A DNA stretch of 64,000 bases. Origin: Gordonibacter massiliensis (ex Traore et al. 2017) (GTDB lineage: Bacteria; Actinomycetota; Coriobacteriia; Coriobacteriales; Eggerthellaceae). Where the stretch lies: NCBI GenBank assembly GCA_900170005.1, contig LT827128.1:1178001-1242000 (forward strand), read 5' to 3'. The notes beneath the pieces were generated by a model, which was given only the letters and a program-made list of their open reading frames with translations, was not told where the DNA came from and did no database searches. This document shows, in pieces, positions 25,455 through 33,439 of the stretch. Within the stretch, counting starts at the first letter, position 1. Each line of letters begins with the position of its first letter. The position numbers and the translations under genes are program-made.

Positions 25455-27896
25455 TTAGCGGCCGCGGCAAACGACGTCGTCCTCGCAGGACGCGGGCGGC
25501 GAGCCGTCGGGCGACGCGGCCTTGGCCGCGGACCGGCTCTTCAAGGCCCGCAGCTTCCTGAACCCGCGCACGAACCGGTAGTTCACGATGTCCACCACCG
25601 CGTCCACCAGGTTCATGTCCGTGCCGGACATGGCAAGCGCCCTGAGCGGCGCGTCCATGACCGCAAGCTCGGCCTGGGCCCGCGCGGCGGCGTCGTCGGG
25701 CAGGAACAGCCGAAGCTCGTGGCGCAGGAGGAAGTGCACGGCACGGCCCACGAGGGACGCCTTCAGATCGCCGACCGTGGCGTTGGCCGTGTAGGGGCGC
25801 ATGGCCACGACCCTCTTCGGCAGCGGTCGGCCGTACAGCTCCTTGAACGCCTCGTCCGTGAATCCGCCCGGCCGCACGCGGCGGTAGCCGTCCGGCGCGC
25901 CGTCGTCGCGGCGCGGAGAGCCCGCGACCTCCACCCGCGCGCGCAGGCGCACATCGCGGCTCGAGGCGGCGAGCCTGACCTCGTAGATGCCCGCCTCCAC
26001 CCTCCACGCCCCGGCGTCGGCGTCGTAGCTGGCGAAGGCCCGTCGCGACAGCGGCAGCTCCACGCGCCGTTCCTCGCCCGCCTCGAGCGCCACCTTCGCG
26101 AAGCCCTTGAGCTCCTGCGGCGGCCGGAACGCACCGGGGTCGAGCGGCGCAACGTACAGCTGGACGGCCTCTTTGCCGAACATGCCGCCTTCGTTGCGCA
26201 CGAGGCACGACACCGCGAAGCCGCCTTCGCCGTCCGCCTCCACCCGCAGGTCGCGATACGAGAACGTCGTGTACGACAGGCCGTGGCCGAACGGATAGGC
26301 CACCTTCGCACCGGCCGCGTCGTAGTAGCGGTAACCGGTGTAGACGCTCTCGCGGTAGAGCGCTTGGCGGCCCTTCTCGGGGAAGAACCCGGCGCAGGGC
26401 GTGTCGGCCAGGCGCTCGGGCCACGTCTCGGCGAGTTTGCCCGAGGGGTTGGCCCGGCCGAGCAGCAGGTCGGCCGTTGCCCGGCCGCCCCGGCATCCGG
26501 CCAGGTAGCTCAGCAATATCGCGCGCGGCCCGCCGCGCCACGGCAGCTCCACGGGCGACCCGCCCTGCAGCACCGCCACCGTGTCGGGATTCGCGGCGCA
26601 CACGCGCTCCACGAGCGCGTCGTGCCCGGCCGGCAGCTTCATGTCCGCGCGATCGGAACCCTCGGACTCCCAGGCGTCCGGCAGGCCGACGAACACGACG
26701 GCCACGTCGGCCGCCGCAGCCGCGTGCGCGGCCTCGTCCAACAGCGCCTCCGACGTTTCGCCCGTGGCGACGTCGTAGCCGGGCGCGAAGACGCACGCGG
26801 CGCCCGACGCCTCGAGCGCGTCCCAAGCGCAATCGAGCGACACCGGGTTGATCTTCGACGAGCCGGCGCCCTGGTAGCGCGGCTCCTTCGCGAACGCGCC
26901 GATCACGGCCACGCGCGCGCCGGGCGCTATCGGCAGCACGCCGTCGTTCTCCAGCAGCACCGCCGCCTCCGCAGCGACGGCGCGCGCCACGTCCAGGCGC
27001 TCCCCCGCGCGCGTCCGCACGTCCATCCCGCGCGCGGCCTCATGCTTGGCGTGCAGCTCCAGCACACGGCGCACGGCCTCGTCCAAACGCTCTTCGGGCA
27101 GCGCGCCCGCGCGCACGGCCGCCTCGACGTCGGCGCGGTAATCGGGCCGGGGGCCGGGCATGACCAGGTCCAAACCCGCAGGCAGGCTGGCGGCGTTGTC
27201 GTTTTCGGCACCCCAGTCGCACACGTACGCGCCGTCGAAGCCCCACGCGCGCCCCTGCCCCATGAGCCGCTCGCTCTCGGAACAGTACGTGCCGTTCAAC
27301 AGGTTGTAGGCGCACATGACGGTCCATGGCCGCGCGCGCTCCACGGCGATGCGGAACGGCTCCAAATAAAGCTCGTGCAAGGCGCGCTCGTCCACCACCG
27401 CATCCACGATCAGGCGGTTCGTCTCCTGGTTGTTGCAGGCGAAGTGCTTGAGCGACGTGCCCACGCCGCGGCTCTGCACGCCCTCGATATAGGCGGCGGC
27501 CAGATGTCCCGCCACGTACGGATCCTCGCTGAAGTACTCGAAATTGCGGCCGCACAGCGGGCTGCGCTTCAGGTTCGCGCCCGGCCCCAGGACAACGGCC
27601 ACCCCCTGCTCGCGCGCCTCGTCGCCCAGCGCCTCGCCCATGGCGCGCACGAGGCCGACATCGAACGTGCAGGCCGCAGCACTCGCCGTGGGGAAGCACA
27701 CGGCCGGCTCGCTGTCCGCAAGTCCCAGGTTGTCGGCCGCGCCCGCTTGCCGGCGCAGGCCATGGGGGCCGTCCGACACGAGGATGGGGCCCACGCCCAG
27801 CCGCGGGCAGCCGCCGAGCTCCCAATACCCCTCGCCCGTCAGGCACGCGCACTTCTCCTCGAGCGTCATCGCTTCGATCGCGGCGTCGACGTCCAC
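25455..27896 (-). CDS. Glycoside hydrolase family 3 protein (beta-glucosidase-like)
   Basis: 813 residues from a GTG (complement of 27894-27896) preceded by GAGGAGGTGCGG. Upstream ATGs (27953 and 27917) would add 12-19 residues with weaker sites. The GH3 N-terminal barrel has MTLEEKCACLTGEG, LVSDGPHGLRRQ, KHFACNNQETNR and the nucleophile region GAYVCDWGAEND. The alpha/beta sandwich domain has VAVIGAFAKEPRYQGAGSS. A fibronectin III-like domain follows (YPFGHGLSYTTFSYRDL and GKEAVQLYVAPL). There is no signal peptide, so it is probably cytoplasmic. It would release terminal beta-linked sugars from small glycosides, perhaps plant glycosides. An extra 150-residue C-terminal region after FTDEAFKELYG resembles the tail of some gut GH3 enzymes. 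Confidence 0.9.
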   Translation of the reverse strand: MDVDAAIEAMTLEEKCACLTGEGYWELGGCPRLGVGPILVSDGPHGLRRQAGAADNLGLADSEPAVCFPTASAAACTFDVGLVRAMGEALGDEAREQGVAVVLGPGANLKRSPLCGRNFEYFSEDPYVAGHLAAAYIEGVQSRGVGTSLKHFACNNQETNRLIVDAVVDERALHELYLEPFRIAVERARPWTVMCAYNLLNGTYCSESERLMGQGRAWGFDGAYVCDWGAENDNAASLPAGLDLVMPGPRPDYRADVEAAVRAGALPEERLDEAVRRVLELHAKHEAARGMDVRTRAGERLDVARAVAAEAAVLLENDGVLPIAPGARVAVIGAFAKEPRYQGAGSSKINPVSLDCAWDALEASGAACVFAPGYDVATGETSEALLDEAAHAAAAADVAVVFVGLPDAWESEGSDRADMKLPAGHDALVERVCAANPDTVAVLQGGSPVELPWRGGPRAILLSYLAGCRGGRATADLLLGRANPSGKLAETWPERLADTPCAGFFPEKGRQALYRESVYTGYRYYDAAGAKVAYPFGHGLSYTTFSYRDLRVEADGEGGFAVSCLVRNEGGMFGKEAVQLYVAPLDPGAFRPPQELKGFAKVALEAGEERRVELPLSRRAFASYDADAGAWRVEAGIYEVRLAASSRDVRLRARVEVAGSPRRDDGAPDGYRRVRPGGFTDEAFKELYGRPLPKRVVAMRPYTANATVGDLKASLVGRAVHFLLRHELRLFLPDDAAARAQAELAVMDAPLRALAMSGTDMNLVDAVVDIVNYRFVRGFRKLRALKSRSAAKAASPDGSPPASCEDDVVCRGR

Positions 27897-28026
27897 CCGC
27901 ACCTCCTCGCCAACCATCATGCGCCCGCGCTCCCGCGCGGCTTCAAGGCCCATGATAGCCTATCGACCGCTTGCGGGCGGTCGCGAGCGTGCGACGGCGA
28001 GAAGCAAGGACGCCGGCAGCTCCGCC

Positions 28027-29391
28027 CTATCCCCCTATCGTCACCTCGCGTTTGAACCCGTAACGCAACACGAGGTAGTACCCGATGCCCGCCGCCATCC
28101 AGATGAGGCCGAGGACCTTCGCCGGCACGTCGAGGCTCCACCACGTGTAGCCGATCACCGCGATGCCGCATAAAGGCGACAGCAAATGCGCCGCCCAGCG
28201 CCCGTCGCGCTTCTTCACGAAGAAGTACCCGATGACCGTGACGTGCAGCATGAGGAAGGCCGTGAGCGCGCCGAAGTTCACGAACAGCGAGATGGTGTCG
28301 GTGCCCAGCCGCCCGAACGTCAGCACCAGCACGAGCGTGAGCGCGCCCACGAACAGCGACGCGACGTAGGGCGTGTGGTACTTCGGATGGATCCTCGCCA
28401 GCGGTTTCGGAAGCCCGCCCGCGCGCCCCATGGCGAAGAGTATCCGCGACACCGCCGTCTGCGCGGCCAGCGCCGTGAAGATGCCCCAGGCCAGCGCCGT
28501 GGCGACCGCGCACACGACGTACAGCCACCTGCCGCCCACGACTTGCGCCACGAGGTAGAAGGCGTTGCCCGAGTCGCCCGCGAACGCGGCGCCGTCGGGG
28601 CTGATGCAACCCGCGATGTAGGTCTGCAGTACGAACAGCGCGCCCACGATGGCCAGCGACGCCATCATGGCGCGCCCCGGGCCGCGGCGGCCGTCCTTCG
28701 CCTCCTCCGACAGCGTGGCGATGCCGTCGAAGCCCAGAAACGACAGCGCGCCCAGCGACACGGCGCTCATGACCAGGTTCGGATCGAACGTGGAGGGGTT
28801 GAAGAGGGGGTCGAGCGAGAAACCGCGCGATGCGGGATCGGCGAGCAGCCACCGGACGCCCAGCACGACGAAGACGAGCAGCACGAGGACCTCCAGCACG
28901 AGCGCCACGCGGTTCACGATGTCGGTGAGGCCGATGCCACGCACGTTCACGAACGTGTTCGCCACCACGAACACCACGGCGAACGCCCAAGGCGGGATCT
29001 CGGGCACGAGGCCGGACAACGCCGTGGAGGCCACCACGTACATGAGCACGGGGATCAGCAGGTAGTCGAGCAACAGCGTCCAGCCCGTCACGAAGCCGAT
29101 GCCCTTGCCCAGGCCGCGCGAGGTGTAGGCGTACACCGAGCCCGCCACCGGCCACTCGCGTATGAGCATGCTGTAGGACAACGCCGTGAACACCATGGCC
29201 AGCGTCCCCACGAGGTACACGAGCGCGGGCATGCCGCCCGACTCGGAGAACACGCCGCCGTAGATGCCCATCGGCGCGATGGGAACCATGAAGATGAGCC
29301 CGTACACGATCATGTCGGGCACGGTGAGCACGCGCTTGAGCTGACGGGTGTTTTCCGTGTTTCGATCGCTTCCAACCGCTGGCTGGCCCAT
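28027..29391 (-). CDS. APC-superfamily amino acid permease
   Basis: 454 residues with about 12 predicted membrane helices. The first-helix signature GLIFMVPIAPMGIYGGVF and the downstream SYSMLIREWPVAGSVYAYTSRGLG match APC/YjeH-like amino acid and polyamine transporters. GALSFLGFDGIATLSEEAKDGRR is the conserved helix 6 to loop segment. The substrate cannot be predicted. The start ATG (complement of 29389-29391) follows AAGGAGAGCGCGT. It is on the same strand as the GH3 gene, 130 bases upstream of it, and could be cotranscribed. The 158 bases at 29392-29549 hold no gene. Confidence 0.9.
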   Translation of the reverse strand: MGQPAVGSDRNTENTRQLKRVLTVPDMIVYGLIFMVPIAPMGIYGGVFSESGGMPALVYLVGTLAMVFTALSYSMLIREWPVAGSVYAYTSRGLGKGIGFVTGWTLLLDYLLIPVLMYVVASTALSGLVPEIPPWAFAVVFVVANTFVNVRGIGLTDIVNRVALVLEVLVLLVFVVLGVRWLLADPASRGFSLDPLFNPSTFDPNLVMSAVSLGALSFLGFDGIATLSEEAKDGRRGPGRAMMASLAIVGALFVLQTYIAGCISPDGAAFAGDSGNAFYLVAQVVGGRWLYVVCAVATALAWGIFTALAAQTAVSRILFAMGRAGGLPKPLARIHPKYHTPYVASLFVGALTLVLVLTFGRLGTDTISLFVNFGALTAFLMLHVTVIGYFFVKKRDGRWAAHLLSPLCGIAVIGYTWWSLDVPAKVLGLIWMAAGIGYYLVLRYGFKREVTIGG

Positions 29392-29549
29392 ACGCGCTCT
29401 CCTTGTCGGCGAATCCTGTCGTGCGCCCGTTTGGCGCACGCGGTTCACTTTACCGAGGGAGCGGAGCCGTAGGCGCTTCCCATCCCACCTGTTACCGCTG
29501 TGTGGGACAGCGGTTTCGTCGGCGAAGGCGCCGGGCGTTCAGGCCTTTC

Positions 29550-30947
29550 TCACCATCCCGAAAACGTCAGGAAGGCGAACACGAGCAAGCCCGCCGCCTC
29601 GAGGGACAGCACGATCGCGCCGTCCCGTCCGAGCGAGCGCCGCTTCAAACGGAACAGACGCCTGAGGGGCCTCCGATCGGAAACGAAGTAGAGCAGCGGA
29701 CCCGCCAAGAGGAAGGCGAGCGCCGCGTACGCCAGCGCACGGTACGCCAGGGTATGGCTCGCGACCTCCGAGCTCGGAAGCGGCCAGAACGTCGTGCCGA
29801 CGCAGCCGACGAGGACCACGGCGAACACCAAGGCGAGCAAGACGTCCCACGCGATGCCGACGCCGCGCGGTATGCAGGCGAGCAGGCCGCTCGCGAGCGA
29901 TCGGACGGTGCGGCGGAGCCTCGACGCGCCCGCCGATCCGCGGCGTCCGACGGCCTTCGAGTTCGCCGCAGCGGCCCTTGCGCTCGCGGTGCCCAACGAA
30001 GACGCCTGTGCGGACGACGGCCGCGCGCTAGGCTCCCGAACGATTGCGGGCGGCAAGGTCGTTCGAAGGGAGGCTTCCGGAACCGGCGCCGCAGCTGGAA
30101 CGCTCGCCCCGGCGGTCCGCAGCAGACCGGATCCCTCGGCATCCCGCATCTTCCGCACGGCCTCGTCGAACGCCCGATCCAACGCCCGCACGCTCGCGTA
30201 GCGGTCGGCAGGGTCGAACGCCGCCGCCCGCTCGATCACCGCGCGCAGCGGCTCGGGAACGCCTGCGGCGCGATAGCCCGCTCGACGCGCCTTCGCGTCC
30301 GGCGTCTTCTCCGTCAGGCAGAAGTACAGGATCATGCCCAAGGCGTACACGTCGGTGCGCACGTCGCTCTGTCCGTAGCCGAACTGCTCGGGCGGCGCGT
30401 AGGCGCGCGTTCCGAAGTGGTGCGTGTCCTCCTCTGCCGCCTCGTCGAACGAGCGGGCGATGCCGAAGTCGATGAGGGTGAGGTTGTCGCGCGTCAGCAT
30501 GACGTTGGAAGGTTTGAGGTCGCGGTGTATGAGCGGCGGATCGAACCCTTCGTGCAGCTCGAGCACGGCGTCGCAGAGTTTCGGGAAGACGTCGCAGGCA
30601 AGCTCGACGGACGGGTCGCAGCGGTACACGACGTCGGCCAGCGTCTCGCCCCTCACGTACTCCATAACCACGACGCGCCTCTCGCCCACCGTGTGGCAAT
30701 CGGCCACGAGGGGCAGATGAAGGAACCGCCGTCCCGAGCGCTGCGCGCGCCAGATGCACTCGTAGGCGGCGCCCAACCCCGCCTCGCCGTCCAGGTGCTT
30801 GCGCACGTACGGACCCTGCTCGGATCCGTTCGCCCCTACGAAGAACACGCGCTCCGTCGTCTCGAAGGGCCCTTCCTTCATGACGGAATCGACGCGGTAG
30901 CAGTCGTCGCGCGCGAGCGAATCGAGATGTTCGGAGAGTTCGTCCAT
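29550..30947 (-). CDS. Serine/threonine protein kinase with C-terminal membrane segment
   Basis: 465 residues. An N-terminal Hanks-type kinase domain (about 1-270) has a VRKH segment as the probable ATP-anchoring lysine, VVVMEYVRGETL, the catalytic loop HRDLKPSNVML, the metal motif DFGIA, and APPEQFGYGQSDVRTDVYALG. The Gly-rich loop is atypical. A Pro/Ala-rich linker (270-350) leads to three hydrophobic stretches near the C-terminus, so the kinase faces the cytoplasm from the membrane. The chosen start (complement of 30945-30947) lacks a clear ribosome-binding site. The gene lies 75 bases after an HTH protein gene, and the two share a 15-base sequence at their starts. Substrate unknown. Confidence 0.88.
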   Translation of the reverse strand: MDELSEHLDSLARDDCYRVDSVMKEGPFETTERVFFVGANGSEQGPYVRKHLDGEAGLGAAYECIWRAQRSGRRFLHLPLVADCHTVGERRVVVMEYVRGETLADVVYRCDPSVELACDVFPKLCDAVLELHEGFDPPLIHRDLKPSNVMLTRDNLTLIDFGIARSFDEAAEEDTHHFGTRAYAPPEQFGYGQSDVRTDVYALGMILYFCLTEKTPDAKARRAGYRAAGVPEPLRAVIERAAAFDPADRYASVRALDRAFDEAVRKMRDAEGSGLLRTAGASVPAAAPVPEASLRTTLPPAIVREPSARPSSAQASSLGTASARAAAANSKAVGRRGSAGASRLRRTVRSLASGLLACIPRGVGIAWDVLLALVFAVVLVGCVGTTFWPLPSSEVASHTLAYRALAYAALAFLLAGPLLYFVSDRRPLRRLFRLKRRSLGRDGAIVLSLEAAGLLVFAFLTFSGW

Positions 30948-30955
30948 GATGGGTA

Positions 30956-30970
30956 CATGGTAGCAGAACG
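30956..30970 (-). repeat. 15-bp direct repeat before the kinase gene
   Basis: CGTTCTGCTACCATG on the minus strand lies just upstream of the kinase start. The identical 15 bases sit at the start of the partner HTH gene (complement of 31478-31492). It may be a shared operator. Confidence 0.6.
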
Positions 30971-31021
30971 CCGAGCTCCCGCCCCTGTCGAACGGCACGT
31001 TCGCGCCCTTCGCCCGCAGCC

Positions 31022-31480
31022 TCAGCAGATCGTCTCCTCGCCGAAACGGTAGAGCTCCTCGTCGGTTCGCTGCAAGCCGTAACCGCGATCGAGGCAGAAG
31101 ATGATGATGGCGTCGCGTCGGTTCTTGCAGTACAGCTCGTTGGCGCCTGAAGCCTGCAACAGCCGATCGGCCTCTTTGAGCGAAAGGCCCATGGCGAAGG
31201 CGAGTTGCAGCACTTTGTTGCGCGAAGCGCCGCGCTGCCCCATGAATATCTGGTAGCCGAACGTGTCGTTGAGGCCGGCCTTGCGCACGACTTCGGCGCG
31301 CGTGAGCCCCTTCTCATCGAGCAGCTGCTGCAGGTATTCTGGAAGGTTGCGCTCTTTGATGCGGTGCTTGTCGGCGAACGTCTTCGGATCGGGGGCGTCC
31401 AACAGCTCCTGCAGCAGCTCGTCGGTCAAGGGCTCTTTCACGCGGCGCTTCCTTCTTCTTCGTTTCGTATCCGGTTTCAT
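31022..31480 (-). CDS. HTH (XRE-like) protein paired with the Ser/Thr kinase
   Basis: 152 residues. A very basic N-terminus (KRRRRKRRVK) precedes a helical region. A Cro/CI-like helix-turn-helix follows, around GLTRAEVVRKAGLNDTFGYQIF and RNKVLQLAFAMGLSLKEADRLL, and a C-terminal segment with ELYCKNRRDAIIIFCLDRG. The last part resembles the XRE proteins that accompany kinases in Actinomycetota and Bacillota gut bacteria. Its role is unknown. The start ATG (complement of 31478-31480) lies within the repeated CGTTCTGCTACCATG and has no Shine-Dalgarno sequence, so translation may be leaderless or the start may differ. It precedes the kinase by 75 bases on the same strand. Confidence 0.75.
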   Translation of the reverse strand: MKPDTKRRRRKRRVKEPLTDELLQELLDAPDPKTFADKHRIKERNLPEYLQQLLDEKGLTRAEVVRKAGLNDTFGYQIFMGQRGASRNKVLQLAFAMGLSLKEADRLLQASGANELYCKNRRDAIIIFCLDRGYGLQRTDEELYRFGEETIC

Positions 31481-31538
31481 GGTAGCAGAACGGCGGGAGG
31501 ACGGCCTTCGCGCCGCCTTCCCGCCGCGTCGGCCGCAC

Positions 31539-32039
31539 TTAAGCGACCGAGAACGTCTTTTCCGCGAGCATCTCGTCGCTCAGGCTGATGAGCCCCGTGC
31601 ATTCCACCGAGACGTCGGTCTGGTCGTCCAACAAGTAGGCCTGCTGGACGGTGGTGGTGGCTCCGGGCTTGATCTCGTTCATGGTGCTTTGAGCGTCGAT
31701 GTCGCTCACGACGGCCGTGTCGAGCTGCACCCCGTTCTGGAACGCCTTTGCCGAGACGGCCGTGAAGAAGGGCATCGCCTTGTCGGCGTTGTTGGTGAAC
31801 GTGTACGTGACCACGATGGCCGATTTGCCCGCGTAGTCCTGGGTGACGACGCAGTCGTCGATGGACACGGCGTACTTGGCTTCCTTCTTCTCGGGCTCCT
31901 GCTGGGCGGCCTGCTGCGGCGTCGAATCGCCCGCCTGGTCGCCCTCTTTCGCGTCCGACCCGCCCGACGAGCAGCCGAACAGCGCGACGCATGCGGCGAG
32001 CGCGCACGTCGCCGTCAGTGCTACGAGATGCTTCTTCAT
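31539..32039 (-). CDS. DUF5067-type lipoprotein
   Basis: 166 residues. The N-terminal signal has a lipobox (LFGCSS), predicting lipid attachment at the Cys and location outside the membrane. A low-complexity Ser/Glu/Gln linker (about 25-55) leads to a beta-rich domain with VVTYTFTNNADKAMPFFTAV and KPGATTTVQQAYLLDD, as in DUF5067/DUF4352-like immunoglobulin-fold proteins. The function is unknown. The start ATG (complement of 32037-32039) follows AAGGAGGAACT, but that site lies at the foot of a hairpin (32047-32076). It is close to the kinase-HTH pair, on the same strand and 58 bases upstream; DUF5067 lipoproteins may serve as sensory partners, which is speculative. Confidence 0.8.
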   Translation of the reverse strand: MKKHLVALTATCALAACVALFGCSSGGSDAKEGDQAGDSTPQQAAQQEPEKKEAKYAVSIDDCVVTQDYAGKSAIVVTYTFTNNADKAMPFFTAVSAKAFQNGVQLDTAVVSDIDAQSTMNEIKPGATTTVQQAYLLDDQTDVSVECTGLISLSDEMLAEKTFSVA

Positions 32040-32046
32040 AGTTCCT

Positions 32047-32076
32047 CCTTGTTTCGGTTTCGACCTCGAAACAAGG
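32047..32076 (-). promoter_or_regulatory. Leader hairpin overlapping the DUF5067 ribosome-binding site
   Basis: On the minus strand CCTTGTTTC pairs with GAAACAAGG, a 9-bp stem. The last AAGG is the first part of the AAGGAGG ribosome-binding site, so the fold could limit translation. Confidence 0.5.
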
Positions 32077-32101
32077 GTATCGAAACCGCTCGGCTAAAAC
32101 A

Positions 32102-32116
32102 TTAGCTGCCAGCTAA
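32102..32116. promoter_or_regulatory. 15-bp palindrome TTAGCTG-C-CAGCTAA
   Basis: A perfect 7+1+7 palindrome lies between the aldo/keto reductase terminator and the DUF5067 leader. It looks like a protein-binding site near the DUF5067 promoter. Confidence 0.45.
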
Positions 32117-32140
32117 GTTCTCGCAAGCGGAGTCGACGCC

Positions 32141-32180
32141 AAAAACCCTCGTGGCCGAGCGTTTCCGCTCGGCCACGAGG
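32141..32180 (-). terminator. Rho-independent terminator of the aldo/keto reductase gene
   Basis: On the minus strand CCTCGTGGCCGAGCG-GAAA-CGCTCGGCCACGAGG is followed by GTTTTT. A perfect 15-bp stem with a GNRA-type tetraloop and a U run lies 11 bases after the stop codon at 32191. It is the clearest terminator in the window. Confidence 0.93.
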
Positions 32181-32190
32181 CTGCCGCGCC

Positions 32191-33051
32191 TTAGAAGTCT
32201 ATGGTGTCGGGATCGAGGCCGCTTTGGCCCAGGGGATCCAGCTCGTCGATGCGTTGCAGGTCCTCGTCGGTGATGTTGAACCAGAACACGCGGGCGTTCT
32301 CGGCGATGCGGCCCGCGTTCGTCGACTTCGGCAAGGGGATGGCGCGCCGCTGCAGGCACCAGCGCACGCACAGCTGAGCCACCGTGCAGCCGTAGGAAGC
32401 GGCGATGTCGATGAGCAGCTGGTTCTCCAGCACGCGCCCCGAGCCGAGCGGCGACCACGCCTCCACCACGATGTCGTTGCGGTTGCAGAAGTCACGCGTG
32501 GCCTGCTGGTTGCAGCCGGGATGCAGCTCTATCTGGTTCACCATGGGAAGGATCTCGGCGGCGTCCATGAGGGGCTCCAGATGACGCGGCTTGAAGTTGC
32601 TCACGCCGATGGCGCGCACCTGGCCGTCGAGGTAGAGCGTTTCGAGGGCGCGCCACGTCTCCTGGTTCGTGCGCTGCCAATCCTCGTCGGAGCCCTGCGT
32701 TGCGGGCCAATGGATGAGGTAGAGGTCAACGTAGTCCAGATGCAGCTTCTTGCGCGACTCCTCGAACGCCTTGAGCGCGGGCTCGTAGCCGCGGTCGGTG
32801 TTCCACACCTTCGTGGTGACGAACAGCTCCTCGCGCGCGAGCCCCGACGTGGCCAGCGCCTTGCCTACCGTGGCCTCGTTATCGTAGAACGCCGCCGTGT
32901 CGATGTGGCGGTAGCCGTCCTCGAGCGCCTGGTGCACGGCGTCGATGCCCACCTCGCCGTCCGGCATCTTGTAGGTTCCGAAACCGACGCAGGGAATGCC
33001 GTAGCCGTTGCGCAGGGTAATCCGGTCTTGCTGGCTTTGCAGATCTGCCAT
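32191..33051 (-). CDS. Aldo/keto reductase
   Basis: 286 residues. A single (beta/alpha)8 NADPH-dependent reductase with the AKR signature GYRHIDTAAFYDNEATVG (catalytic Asp and Tyr), the active-site Lys in VTTKVWN, His in YLIHWPA, and the cofactor-binding end PLPKSTNAGRIAEN. It is close to bacterial AKR5-type 2,5-diketogluconate/methylglyoxal reductases. The substrate is not predictable. The start ATG (complement of 33049-33051) follows CGAGGAGGCATTC. It is monocistronic, with its own terminator, and divergent from the MFS transporter at 33440. Confidence 0.92.
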   Translation of the reverse strand: MADLQSQQDRITLRNGYGIPCVGFGTYKMPDGEVGIDAVHQALEDGYRHIDTAAFYDNEATVGKALATSGLAREELFVTTKVWNTDRGYEPALKAFEESRKKLHLDYVDLYLIHWPATQGSDEDWQRTNQETWRALETLYLDGQVRAIGVSNFKPRHLEPLMDAAEILPMVNQIELHPGCNQQATRDFCNRNDIVVEAWSPLGSGRVLENQLLIDIAASYGCTVAQLCVRWCLQRRAIPLPKSTNAGRIAENARVFWFNITDEDLQRIDELDPLGQSGLDPDTIDF

Positions 33052-33439
33052 GAATGCCTCCTCGTTCGCAGGCGGCGCCACCCCGAGCGCGCGGATCGCG
33101 TTTCGCCTTCGCTTTGTGTATGCGCACCACGATACCCGTTTGCCGGCGGCGCGTCCCCCGTGCTTCCAAATCGTCACGCGCCCGTAGGCGGGAGGTGCGG
33201 AAACGGAGCCGAGCGCTCCACCGATGCCTTAGCCGAGCGTCCCTTTCGTCGGTTCGCTTTGCGTTCGCCGCCGGAAACCGCAGGATCGCCCCAAGACCAA
33301 GCAATGGGCAAGCGGAAAGCACGTTTTACCTATACGATTTGCGCATAGAGATTGTTTCATTATAGGTATTGGCTATTGCTGCAGGGACGAGGTACGGTAG
33401 CGGAGGAAGAAGTCGCCCCTTGTCAGAAAGAACCCCGCC
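33052..33439. promoter_or_regulatory. Divergent control region, aldo/keto reductase and MFS transporter
   Basis: 388 bases without a gene. TACCTATA at 33327-33334 is repeated inverted as TATAGGTA at 33361-33368, 26 bases apart. Between and overlapping them, TTGCGC and TATAGG lie 16 bases apart, a possible plus-strand promoter for the MFS gene. The inverted octamers could therefore be operator half-sites. The rest is GC-rich with no clear signal for the leftward gene. Confidence 0.45.

Noticed and set aside
25173-28055. A 960-codon open frame on the plus strand across the tRNA-Sec and GH3 region
   Set aside because: It runs through the tRNA gene and antisense to a clear GH3 gene. No family motifs.
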